A stretch of 55,011 nucleotides of DNA, taken from assembly GCA_018266215.1 (NCBI GenBank), contig JAFEAV010000039.1, positions 1 through 55,011 on the forward strand. Reading direction: 5' to 3'. The notes beneath the pieces were generated by a model. The model was not told the DNA's origin. It saw only the letters and a list, made by a program, of their open reading frames with translations, and did no database searches. How positions within the stretch are numbered: the first letter of the stretch is position 1; each line of letters starts with the position of its first letter. The position numbers were made by a program, and so were the translations under genes. Source of the DNA: Cyanobacteria bacterium SZAS LIN-3 (GTDB lineage Bacteria > Cyanobacteriota > Vampirovibrionia > Obscuribacterales > Obscuribacteraceae). Below, one piece after another: positions 25,150 through 32,865 of the stretch.

Positions 25150-25428
25150 ATGAACGCATTGCTGCCCATAGTGCAAATTCTCAACGGCGTGCTCAACCTA
25201 TTCAGCATGGCACTGTTTATCTGGTGCTTGCTCAGTTGGTTTCCCAATATCAACCGCCGCGAGCAACCGTGGGCCTTACTTGATAATATTGTGCGACCAA
25301 TTATCTCACCGATTCAAAAGATCGTCCCGCCTATCGGCAATATAGATGTTTCGCCGATTGTGCTCTGCGTGGTTTTGCAAGTACTGGCAAAAGCCCTCAA
25401 TGCTCTCCTACTCCCCAGCTACTATTAA
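25150..25428 (+). CDS. YggT-family membrane protein
   Basis: The 92-residue protein has two hydrophobic helices and the YggT signatures FIWCLLSWFPNIN and LLDNIVRPIISPIQKIVPPIGNIDVSPIVLCVVLQVL. This matches the PF02325 family, small inner-membrane proteins found in bacteria and plastids with roles suggested in cell division and membrane organisation. It is divergent from thiL and followed 13 bases later by the Tat-signal gene, probably on one transcript. Confidence 0.9.
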   Translation: MNALLPIVQILNGVLNLFSMALFIWCLLSWFPNINRREQPWALLDNIVRPIISPIQKIVPPIGNIDVSPIVLCVVLQVLAKALNALLLPSYY

Positions 25429-25441
25429 ATAAGATCCCAAC

Positions 25442-27517
25442 ATGGTCTCCAGACGCTCCTTCCTCATCGGCTCACTCGGTAGTCTGGTAACGGCCTACGA
25501 AATAGCGATACCACTCAGTGTCGCGGCCAAGAAAACGCCCCGGGTGCAGACCCTGAGCGGGCCCCACAGCATATCCCGAGAAGACTGGGCGCCGGCCATC
25601 ATGCCCGATCACGTCGGCATCGTGGACCGCGGCTATCTCTGCTTCACCGATGACTTCGGCCGGCTGGCAATTGTCGACCTGCACAGCGGTGCTGCCAGGG
25701 GCGAAGGCGCGGCGGAAAAGAGTTCGGTCAAAATCATCGGCGAATTGAACGGCATCGGCAATAAGATCGTCGACTTTGCCTTCGGTCCGCAAACAGCCTA
25801 TGGACTGGTTTACAGAGAAAACGAAAACCAGGAACCGGTAGTCTATCTGGTAACGGTGGCGCTCACTCCGGCAAGCGAACCGACCATCATCAGCCAGACA
25901 GTGATCAACCGCATGACCGAGGGCTCCGCCATTTGCTTCGGCAATGACATGCTCTGCATCTCGGGTACATCATCTTCCGGCGAAAACATTGCCTCCATAT
26001 ATAGTGCGCGCAAGGGCGGCGGCGAACCGACCTACATAGCCAGCCTGACCATGAAAAATGCGGTCAGAAAAGTGGACATACAGGATCGCCAGCTTGTGGT
26101 ACTTTCCTCGGCCAGCGGCGGCAATTCGCAAATAGACCTGGTCAATTTGAGTAACCCCAGCGCCCCGGATATCCGCAACAGCATCGCACTGAACGGCGAC
26201 TACCGCACGATGGCTCGCTACAAAGACACCCTGCTTGTGGCCGGCACCGAATCCGGTGCGGGTGCAAGAAACGCATGCACGGCAAAAGCGAAATTTTTAT
26301 CCTCCAATAATCAGACGGCGGCGTCCCTGCCCGTGCCCGATGTAACATCGGTGCTGTCGGTGGCCGCTTCGGCTAAAGGAGACCACTTTGTCCTGCTGGG
26401 TGAAAACGGCGGCGAGCGCGTGGTCGTTTTCCTGGCCTGCGAAAAAGGCCGCTCTCTGGCCAAGGAACAGGTATTGAAATTGCCCAGCGGCAAGGGTGAA
26501 AGCGGCGGCAAAGGCACCGTGGTGATGAAGGAAAACACCGTCTATGTCGCCTCCGGCTGGTCGGGCGTGACCATGCTGTCGCGCAGCAAAGCCGGTCTGG
26601 CACTCGGTGCCACCTACAACATCCCGCGTCTGTCGGCGGCCGGCGTCGCCAACTGGGGCGATCTGGTCGTACTGGCCGGCGCGCAGTTGCAGCTCTACAA
26701 TATCGCCCGGCCGGAAAGGCCGTCTCTGATCAACTGGGCCGATCCCGATTTTGCCATCAAATCAATAGTCGGGGCCGGGTCTTTTGTACTGTGCCTGTCA
26801 AAAGAAGAAATCAGCCTGCGCAAAATGGACAAACTGCGCGATCAAGTAGCCTCGGTCAAAGTCCAGGCCTCACAGCTTTGCTTTGACAGCAGCCAGAAAA
26901 CGGCCTTCGCCATCAAATCCCTCGACAAGACTACGAGGGTGACAAAAATAAAAGTCTATGCCGACAAAATGGAAGTGGACAAACCGATTGAACTGCCTGG
27001 CATCTTCAACCGTTGCCAGGCAAAAGGCGGGCTGCTGCTGCTTTCCGGCTTAAACGAAGTGGCCCTCTACCGCACCGCAGGTGGTGCGAGCACGGCTGCG
27101 GCCGGCACAGCTTCCACCCCGGCCAATCAACCCGAGCTGGTCGGCGCAGCCCATTTTGAAAATCTTGCCATTCGCGACCTGGCCATCACCGAGGACGTCC
27201 TGGTGGCCACCGCCGTGGACCAGAATTCGAAGGGTTCATTCCTTGTACTGAGCAAAGATGACAAAGACCTCCATCTCTTAGGTTCAATTAATTTACCCAG
27301 CGATGGCGTCGCACTGGCCGCTTCGGGCAATAGGGCCGTAGCCGTCGGTCGTAATTTAGACGGTAAAGACGTAGCATCTATAGTCACATTCGCCAACAAA
27401 ATAAATCCACAGATAGTTTCCACCCTGTCTGTCATTGAAGGCGTCTCGTCGGTAACCATCAAAGATCAGCTGGCAGTGCTTGCCGGACGCGGTCTTGAAA
27501 TAGTGACTTTAGGCTGA
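25442..27517 (+). CDS. Tat-exported LVIVD-like beta-propeller protein
   Basis: The 691-residue protein starts with a twin-arginine signal (SRRSFLIGSLGSLVTAYEIAIP). Strand-rich repeats follow, of the LVIVD type: GRLAIVDLHSG, QIDLVNLSNPSAPDI, QLQLYNIARPERPSLI and a last DQLAVLAGRGLEIVTL. These normally fold as beta-propellers, used for binding in the periplasm or at the cell surface. No catalytic motif is seen. Tat targeting suggests folding or cofactor loading before export. It begins 13 bases after yggT and the symporter gene follows after 23 bases. The partner or ligand is unknown. Confidence 0.75.
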   Translation: MVSRRSFLIGSLGSLVTAYEIAIPLSVAAKKTPRVQTLSGPHSISREDWAPAIMPDHVGIVDRGYLCFTDDFGRLAIVDLHSGAARGEGAAEKSSVKIIGELNGIGNKIVDFAFGPQTAYGLVYRENENQEPVVYLVTVALTPASEPTIISQTVINRMTEGSAICFGNDMLCISGTSSSGENIASIYSARKGGGEPTYIASLTMKNAVRKVDIQDRQLVVLSSASGGNSQIDLVNLSNPSAPDIRNSIALNGDYRTMARYKDTLLVAGTESGAGARNACTAKAKFLSSNNQTAASLPVPDVTSVLSVAASAKGDHFVLLGENGGERVVVFLACEKGRSLAKEQVLKLPSGKGESGGKGTVVMKENTVYVASGWSGVTMLSRSKAGLALGATYNIPRLSAAGVANWGDLVVLAGAQLQLYNIARPERPSLINWADPDFAIKSIVGAGSFVLCLSKEEISLRKMDKLRDQVASVKVQASQLCFDSSQKTAFAIKSLDKTTRVTKIKVYADKMEVDKPIELPGIFNRCQAKGGLLLLSGLNEVALYRTAGGASTAAAGTASTPANQPELVGAAHFENLAIRDLAITEDVLVATAVDQNSKGSFLVLSKDDKDLHLLGSINLPSDGVALAASGNRAVAVGRNLDGKDVASIVTFANKINPQIVSTLSVIEGVSSVTIKDQLAVLAGRGLEIVTLG

Positions 27518-27540
27518 GTTCTACTTAAGGGTTTAAGTCT

Positions 27541-28818
27541 GTGAACGTGAAACTGAAAGCACCGGGGCTGACGGCCCAAATTTTCATTGGTCTGGTAGTC
27601 GGTATCGCCGTGGGCGCCTTCTTCCCCGAAGTGGGCAAGGCCATGGGCCCCGGTTGCGACATCTTCCTGCGCCTGATCAAAACAATCATCGGCCCCCTGG
27701 TCTTCGCCACCCTGGTCGTGGGTATCGCCGACGGCCACGGCAACAATGTCGGCCGTCTCTCGCTCAAGTGTTTCGCTTACTTTGAAGTGATCACCACCTT
27801 CGCCCTGGTTGTGGGCCTGGTTATGGTCAATCTGCTGCAGCCCGGAGCCGGAGTCAATCTCGGCAATGTGCAGGCGGAAGCGGCCCAGGACCTGGTGAGC
27901 AAAAGCCCTCAGGCCGCCGATTTCGTCACCCATATTTTCCCCACCAGCATCTTTGACGCTATGGCCCGCGGCGATGTCCTGCAAATAGTTGTCTTCACCA
28001 TTATTTTCGCCATCGGCGTCAAAGCCGCCAAAGCCACACAGATAGTCAATCTCTGCCAGTCTCTGGCGGAAGTGCTCTTCAAATACACCGGCTACGTCAT
28101 GCTCCTGGCTCCTCTGGCCGTCGCCTGCGCCATGGCCAAGACAGTCGGCACCCAGGGCACCGATGTCCTGCTCTCACTGGGCAAACTGGTCGGCACACTT
28201 TATCTCTCGCTGGCCATCTTCGTTGTCGGCGTGCTCGGGCCTGTGGCCTATTTCACCCGCGTACCTATTAAGAAGTTTCTGGCCGCGGTCAAGGAACCAT
28301 TCTGGCTGGCTTTTTCCACAACCAGTTCGGTGGCGGCCCTGCCCAAGGCCCTCCAGGCCATGGAAGACATTGGCGTGCCCCGTCCCGTGGTCAGCTTTGT
28401 GCTGCCCCTGGGCTATACCTTCAACCTCGATGGAACCACACTCTATCTGTCCGTGGCGGCTATTTTCGTGGCCCAGGCGGCCGGCGTGCACATGCCCATC
28501 GAACAGCAAATACTGATGCTTCTCACCCTGATGCTGACCAGCAAAGGCGTGGCGGCAGTACCCCGGGCCTCTCTGGTGATTCTCGCCGGCACCCTGGCCA
28601 GCTTCAACCTGCCTCTGTCCGGCGTGGCCCTCATTCTCGGCGTCGATACCCTCATGGACATGGCCCGCACCTCGATCAATGTATTCGGCAACTGTCTGGC
28701 CGCCGTGGTCGTAGCCCGCTGGGAAGGTGTGTTTGACGACGGAGCCCAACCGGTGGCACAGGAAGGCCAAGTATTAACGGAAAACAAAGATTTAGGCGAA
28801 CTTGCGCTGGTTGACTGA
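27541..28818 (+). CDS. Dicarboxylate/amino acid:cation symporter (DAACS family)
   Basis: This 425-residue inner-membrane transporter of the glutamate/aspartate/C4-dicarboxylate family has about eight helices and two re-entrant loops. Signatures are FLRLIKTIIGPLVFATLVVGIA, the serine-rich STTSSVAALPKALQ, PLGYTFNLDGTTLYLS with the cation-site Asn/Asp, and GVDTLMDMARTSINVFGN near the C-terminus. It couples Na+ or H+ to uptake of Asp, Glu or C4-dicarboxylates; the exact substrate cannot be read from sequence alone. It starts with GTG. The upstream propeller gene and downstream peptidase lie on the same strand. Confidence 0.9.
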   Translation: MNVKLKAPGLTAQIFIGLVVGIAVGAFFPEVGKAMGPGCDIFLRLIKTIIGPLVFATLVVGIADGHGNNVGRLSLKCFAYFEVITTFALVVGLVMVNLLQPGAGVNLGNVQAEAAQDLVSKSPQAADFVTHIFPTSIFDAMARGDVLQIVVFTIIFAIGVKAAKATQIVNLCQSLAEVLFKYTGYVMLLAPLAVACAMAKTVGTQGTDVLLSLGKLVGTLYLSLAIFVVGVLGPVAYFTRVPIKKFLAAVKEPFWLAFSTTSSVAALPKALQAMEDIGVPRPVVSFVLPLGYTFNLDGTTLYLSVAAIFVAQAAGVHMPIEQQILMLLTLMLTSKGVAAVPRASLVILAGTLASFNLPLSGVALILGVDTLMDMARTSINVFGNCLAAVVVARWEGVFDDGAQPVAQEGQVLTENKDLGELALVD

Positions 28819-28875
28819 AAGGCCAAAAAAACTGGGTAGAACCTTCTTGTGGACCACCCAAGTGAGGTTTCATCT

Positions 28876-29811
28876 ATGACCGCCGAGACAGTTACACGCC
28901 GCCGCTTTCCCCGTATGTCCTCCAACGCTTTTGAACATCCGGCCGACCGGGCGGCGCTGGACGCACTGCGCAAAATACCTGTCCTGGACAAGGTGGTGCA
29001 TAAGTTTGTGGAATTCGGCTGGGAGCGCTACATGCGCATTCAGCTACTCGGACAGGCCGTGCATGTCGGGCCCAAGCAGTGTAAAAACGTCTACAAACTG
29101 GTACGCGAAGCGGCGGACATCCTGGACATCCACGAACCGGATGTGTTTCTCACCAACAATCCGGTGGTCAATGCCTACACCTTCGGTGTCGATCGGCCCT
29201 TTATAGTTTTGCATTCATCGCTGGTCGACCTCTTCACCGAGGAAGAATTGCTCGGCATCATCGGCCATGAAATGGGCCACATCAAAGCCGGTCACGTTCT
29301 CTACCGCACCCTGGCCTTTTTGCTCATCCGCATCACCGATGCTTTCATGCCCATCCGCGGCGTGGCAGGACTGGCGCTGCAAGTAGCCCTGTTTGACTGG
29401 TATCGCAAATCGGAATTAACCGCCGACCGCGCCGAATTGCTGGTCACCCAGAATGTCACCTGCGCCATCCATACTCATATGAAACTGGCCTGCGGCTCCA
29501 AAAAACTAGCCGAAGAAATCGATCCCCAGGAATTCCTACGCCAGGCCGACAGCTACGAAGAACTCGATTACACGACGCTCAATAAAATCTACAAGCTTTT
29601 GTTTGAGGTCTTCCTCTCCCATCCCCTCTCGGTCTACCGCGCCAAAGAAATCAAACAATGGTCGGAGTCCAAGCAATACAAAGAAATCATGGCCGGTCGC
29701 TATCCCACAAAAGAACAGGATTCAGCCCTGCGCGCCTGCCCGCACTGCGGCTCGCAAATTGCGCCGTCCTTCTTCTTCTGTCCCGATTGCGGCAAAAACG
29801 CCCGCATCTAA
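28876..29811 (+). CDS. M48-family zinc peptidase with C-terminal zinc ribbon
   Basis: The ATG at 28876 has GAGG about 8 bases upstream, giving 311 residues; a longer frame starts at 28849. The gluzincin motif HEMGHIKAGH (H131, E132, H135) and the third-ligand helix ELTADRAE (E180) identify an M48 (Ste24/HtpX-like) metallopeptidase. A short hydrophobic stretch after HEMGH could associate with the membrane, but there are no clear multi-spans. The C-terminus adds CPHCGSQIAPSFFFCPDCG, a zinc ribbon that is less usual for the family. It ends 4 bases into the convergent kinase-like gene. Confidence 0.88.
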   Translation: MTAETVTRRRFPRMSSNAFEHPADRAALDALRKIPVLDKVVHKFVEFGWERYMRIQLLGQAVHVGPKQCKNVYKLVREAADILDIHEPDVFLTNNPVVNAYTFGVDRPFIVLHSSLVDLFTEEELLGIIGHEMGHIKAGHVLYRTLAFLLIRITDAFMPIRGVAGLALQVALFDWYRKSELTADRAELLVTQNVTCAIHTHMKLACGSKKLAEEIDPQEFLRQADSYEELDYTTLNKIYKLLFEVFLSHPLSVYRAKEIKQWSESKQYKEIMAGRYPTKEQDSALRACPHCGSQIAPSFFFCPDCGKNARI

Positions 29812-30974
29812 AATATCATCTGCGACTCGTTCAAAAGATCGAGCAGTTCTTCGTTGAACTCGGTCATCGATTGATAGCCCGGGTCCTCATGAATCTGGCC
29901 GTCCTCACCCACCTTCAGCTTGATCGATTTGAAAAGCAAGGTCTCCAGTTTTTCACTGGTGCGAATGCCGAGCTGATGCGGTCGCTTGATGCTGAGCAGG
30001 GGCAGTATAAAAATGTTGGCCAGGGACAGCTCCAGCTCCACAAGCGCTCGCAGCCCCTGACTGATCATGCACTCACCATCGCCCGGCCTGGCGTCGTCGA
30101 AGGGATGGTAGCCGATAAGCGCCTCCCACAAGCAAATGCCCAGAGCGCCGATATCATCGGCATCAAGCCAGGGATAATACTGGGGCGTGGTAATGCGCAC
30201 CTCCGACTCCATCGCCTGGGTGCAACGAAGCGGCCCAAAATCGCCCAGCTCCCGGAACATGACACCACTGGCGGTGAAGCCGATATTTTCCGGTTTGAGA
30301 TTACCGTGATAAGCAAATGAGTCCTGTTGTGACAGCTCATCGAGGACGCCGGCAATCTGGCTGAACATCGAAACAATGCCGAAAGCCGCCTCAGGACCGT
30401 CGCCGTTATTGAGCAAATCTCGTAGAGTGTCACCGGGATAATATGGGCAGCGGTAATACTGCACGCCCGAAACAGGATCGCGCGACTCCTCGTCAATAAC
30501 GGGCAGCGCATCAGATACGGTGGCGGTCATGCGAATCACCTCCGCTTCGATGATGGCGTTTTGCGCCGGCTGCACCTCGCGGACAAAATCACCATCAATG
30601 GCAAAAAGCCTGGTTGGAAAGCGGATCTTGCCCGATTCGACTCCATAGCAATCACTGCTTTTGGAAACTTTGATCATCGCCGGCGCGCTCTCATCCGAAT
30701 ATGTCGCATGGAAGAGATACCAGTAAAGGCCCTCTTCAATCATATAATCGATAGTGTACTCGCCAATTTTCTTGCCCAGCCAGGAGGTCCAGTTGCGCGC
30801 CACCAGTGGCGCATCATTGCGGCCACGACGAATCAGCTCCTGCTGCACGGCAATGAACTCCAGCTCCATCTCAGCCGGCACTTCGATGCCGGCCACAGTC
30901 ATACTCATGACGGTGGAATCAAGCGCATGCTTGCGCTTCAAAAGTGCGTCGGTGTCTTCTTCAGCTAGAGACAT
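29808..30974 (-). CDS. Protein-kinase-like protein with altered catalytic loop
   Basis: This 388-residue protein has a Hanks-type kinase fold at about residues 65-385. Visible landmarks are a beta-3 lysine in APAMIKVSKS (K102), the catalytic-loop equivalent YHGNLKPENIGF (residues 222-233, so HRD has become HGN with Asn225 for the catalytic Asp) and GDFGPL (D245-F246-G247). ADDIGALGICLWEALIGYHPFDD matches the APE/F-helix region. The lost Asp suggests a pseudokinase or a non-standard enzyme that still binds nucleotide. It is the last gene of the giant-protein operon, starting 3 bases after the TPR gene stop. Confidence 0.75.
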   Translation of the reverse strand: MSLAEEDTDALLKRKHALDSTVMSMTVAGIEVPAEMELEFIAVQQELIRRGRNDAPLVARNWTSWLGKKIGEYTIDYMIEEGLYWYLFHATYSDESAPAMIKVSKSSDCYGVESGKIRFPTRLFAIDGDFVREVQPAQNAIIEAEVIRMTATVSDALPVIDEESRDPVSGVQYYRCPYYPGDTLRDLLNNGDGPEAAFGIVSMFSQIAGVLDELSQQDSFAYHGNLKPENIGFTASGVMFRELGDFGPLRCTQAMESEVRITTPQYYPWLDADDIGALGICLWEALIGYHPFDDARPGDGECMISQGLRALVELELSLANIFILPLLSIKRPHQLGIRTSEKLETLLFKSIKLKVGEDGQIHEDPGYQSMTEFNEELLDLLNESQMIF

Positions 30975-30977
30975 TTA

Positions 30978-32339
30978 TCAGTGATGAGGCAAGTTCTGGG
31001 GAGCGGGAGCTTCAGGCATGGATCGTCTGACTTCCTCAGCTTTAGTCGGATCGCCGGCCTTTTCGTAGAGATTGGCCAGTTGGGCTAGCGACTGCCGCAG
31101 TTCAGCAGGTCCCCTCATGTTATCCGTACCCTGACGTGAGTCAATGGACTTACCGAGGGAGTCGGCAGCCTTGCCGAAATCGCCGGATTTTAGATATACG
31201 GCCGAGAGTTGATCGTAATTGTCCGAGACCTGCTGGCTCTTTTCGCCATAGGCGCCGCGGTTTATCTTGAGCGCCGACTCCAGAGACTGGACCGCTCGAG
31301 CGGAATTGCCAAGGAACATATCACTGCGAGCCATGTTGCTGAGCACCTGAGCAACCTCAGGATGGTCGGCACCACGCACCCTGACCAGATTAGCCAGGCC
31401 TTCCTGCAACTGTGCCACAGCTTCCTGATGCTGACCATTTTTTGCCAGTCTCACGCCCTCGGTAACCTGACGGATCGAGAGTCCGTTCAAGCCATCGCTG
31501 GCTGAGCTCGACAGGGTGCGATCGTGCTTGAGACCGGTGAGGACATTATCACCGGCTCTGGTCATGTTCTGTACCGCTGGATTGCTGAGCTCGGATCTGG
31601 TATTGAGCATGCCTACCGACGACAGGGTCATCCCCATCACGGCCCCACTGGAAATGGCATCCAGACTGGCGCCCATGCCGGCGAGGTTGCCCCGATCGAG
31701 AATACTCTTACTCTGCACTTCGGTCAGACCGTAGGCGGCACCACCACCGATACCGGGCAAAACCGTGCGGCCAAAACGGCCGGCCAGACCCACGGCATCG
31801 CCTTCTATGCTGCGACCGACAAAGCCGCCAATTTTATTTGATGCCAGGCCCATGGCTAAAAATCCGGCGCCACCTTCTGCGGCTTGCTTGGCCCGGCCCC
31901 ATAAGAGCGAATCATCCTGGCTCGGTTTGAAAACACCTTCATAGGCCGCACCGGTCAGTGCCAGACGGGTCAACGCCAACTTCTGAGGCTGCATGGCAGC
32001 GGCCGCCAGCGGTTCGGTCATCGCCGAGATACCCTTATGCGTGAGCAGCACCAGGGGCAGTGACACGGCCAGACCACCGGCCTGCTGCGCCCACCAGTGG
32101 CTGCTCATCAGTGGCGCCGATTTCTGCTCGGTAAGGGTCGCTTCGGGCAAACGCACACCTACAACCTCGGTCAGTTGCCCGACTGCGTTGTAAACACTTT
32201 TGCCTTGATTGGACGCCGAGGTGGCAACCTCAGCCAGGAAGGACCGACTGGCATCAGCCCCGTCGGCTGCTGCGGTGTCAGTGCCGGTCAGCTGCCTGAC
32301 CGCTTTCTGCAATGCTTGATCGCCCGCTTCAATAGTCAT
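30978..32339 (-). CDS. Protein with Gly/Ala-rich hydrophobic domain and C-terminal TPRs
   Basis: The 453-residue protein divides in two. Residues about 75-270 are rich in Gly, Ala and hydrophobics (GGLAVSLPLVLLTHKG, GGAGFLAMGLASNKIGG, LPGIGGGAAYGLTE, ISSGAVMGMTLSSVG), resembling the hydrophobic domain of the giant protein (about residues 1045-1290). Residues about 295-440 are TPRs of the TPR_12 type (AVAQLQEGLANLVRVRGADHPEVAQVLSNMARSDMFLGN and so on). Its ATG overlaps the stop of the DcrB-like gene (ATGA). No signal peptide is visible. Membrane insertion or a role as an adaptor for the giant protein is inferred from context. Confidence 0.7.
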   Translation of the reverse strand: MTIEAGDQALQKAVRQLTGTDTAAADGADASRSFLAEVATSASNQGKSVYNAVGQLTEVVGVRLPEATLTEQKSAPLMSSHWWAQQAGGLAVSLPLVLLTHKGISAMTEPLAAAAMQPQKLALTRLALTGAAYEGVFKPSQDDSLLWGRAKQAAEGGAGFLAMGLASNKIGGFVGRSIEGDAVGLAGRFGRTVLPGIGGGAAYGLTEVQSKSILDRGNLAGMGASLDAISSGAVMGMTLSSVGMLNTRSELSNPAVQNMTRAGDNVLTGLKHDRTLSSSASDGLNGLSIRQVTEGVRLAKNGQHQEAVAQLQEGLANLVRVRGADHPEVAQVLSNMARSDMFLGNSARAVQSLESALKINRGAYGEKSQQVSDNYDQLSAVYLKSGDFGKAADSLGKSIDSRQGTDNMRGPAELRQSLAQLANLYEKAGDPTKAEEVRRSMPEAPAPQNLPHH

Positions 32340-32863
32340 GACTTTGCGCTCTCTCCCTGCCCAAATCTGATTGACGAAAGAATGGCCCTGACCGCCGGTA
32401 AGTGCGCGTCAAATTTTTCCGGTGGCGCCGTGTAATGCAGCTCATCTATGACGGCACCCTTACCGTCACCGTTGATAAAGACACCCAGGTTTCTCATCTG
32501 CGACTCTTTCCACTGCCCATCAACGACCAGCACGGTTGTGCCGTTTATGGACTCGGTAGCAATAGAAAATTGCTTGAAAAAACTCTCCTCAGACAGATTG
32601 CGAATCACACACTCGGTGGCAAAGCGCTCATCCTCGCTGAGACTGTGCGGCGGCGCCGCAAGCACTTTGAGAAAATCCTCGGCAATAAGTTTGGGCTCTT
32701 CACTGCCGCGGTAATAGAGGAAAAGCTCAACTTCAGGATCGGCCTTGAGCGTATAAACCTGACTGATTTCTCCCGGGGCGCGACCACGCTCCAGCGGCAG
32801 ACAGGACCATTCGGAGGGAATGGCCAGATGCTTTATGCTGCCTAAATTGAGTACGCTAGTCAT
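32336..32863 (-). CDS. Small PsbP/DcrB (DUF1795)-like protein
   Basis: The 175-residue protein starts at ATG 32863 with GGGGAA upstream, just 2 bases after the giant-gene stop; a longer frame would overlap that gene. Its strand pattern (HLAIPSEWSCLPLER, QVYTLKADPEVELFLYYRG, SINGTTVLVVDGQW, GAVIDELHYTAPPEKF) ends in a helix AHLPAVRAILSSIRF, as in Mog1/PsbP/DcrB folds. DcrB-like (DUF1795) proteins include the Eag chaperones that load large RHS-type effectors, which fits its place next to a giant RHS-like protein. The assignment is by pattern and needs a profile search. No signal peptide is present. Confidence 0.6.
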   Translation of the reverse strand: MTSVLNLGSIKHLAIPSEWSCLPLERGRAPGEISQVYTLKADPEVELFLYYRGSEEPKLIAEDFLKVLAAPPHSLSEDERFATECVIRNLSEESFFKQFSIATESINGTTVLVVDGQWKESQMRNLGVFINGDGKGAVIDELHYTAPPEKFDAHLPAVRAILSSIRFGQGESAKS

Positions 32864-32865
32864 TT

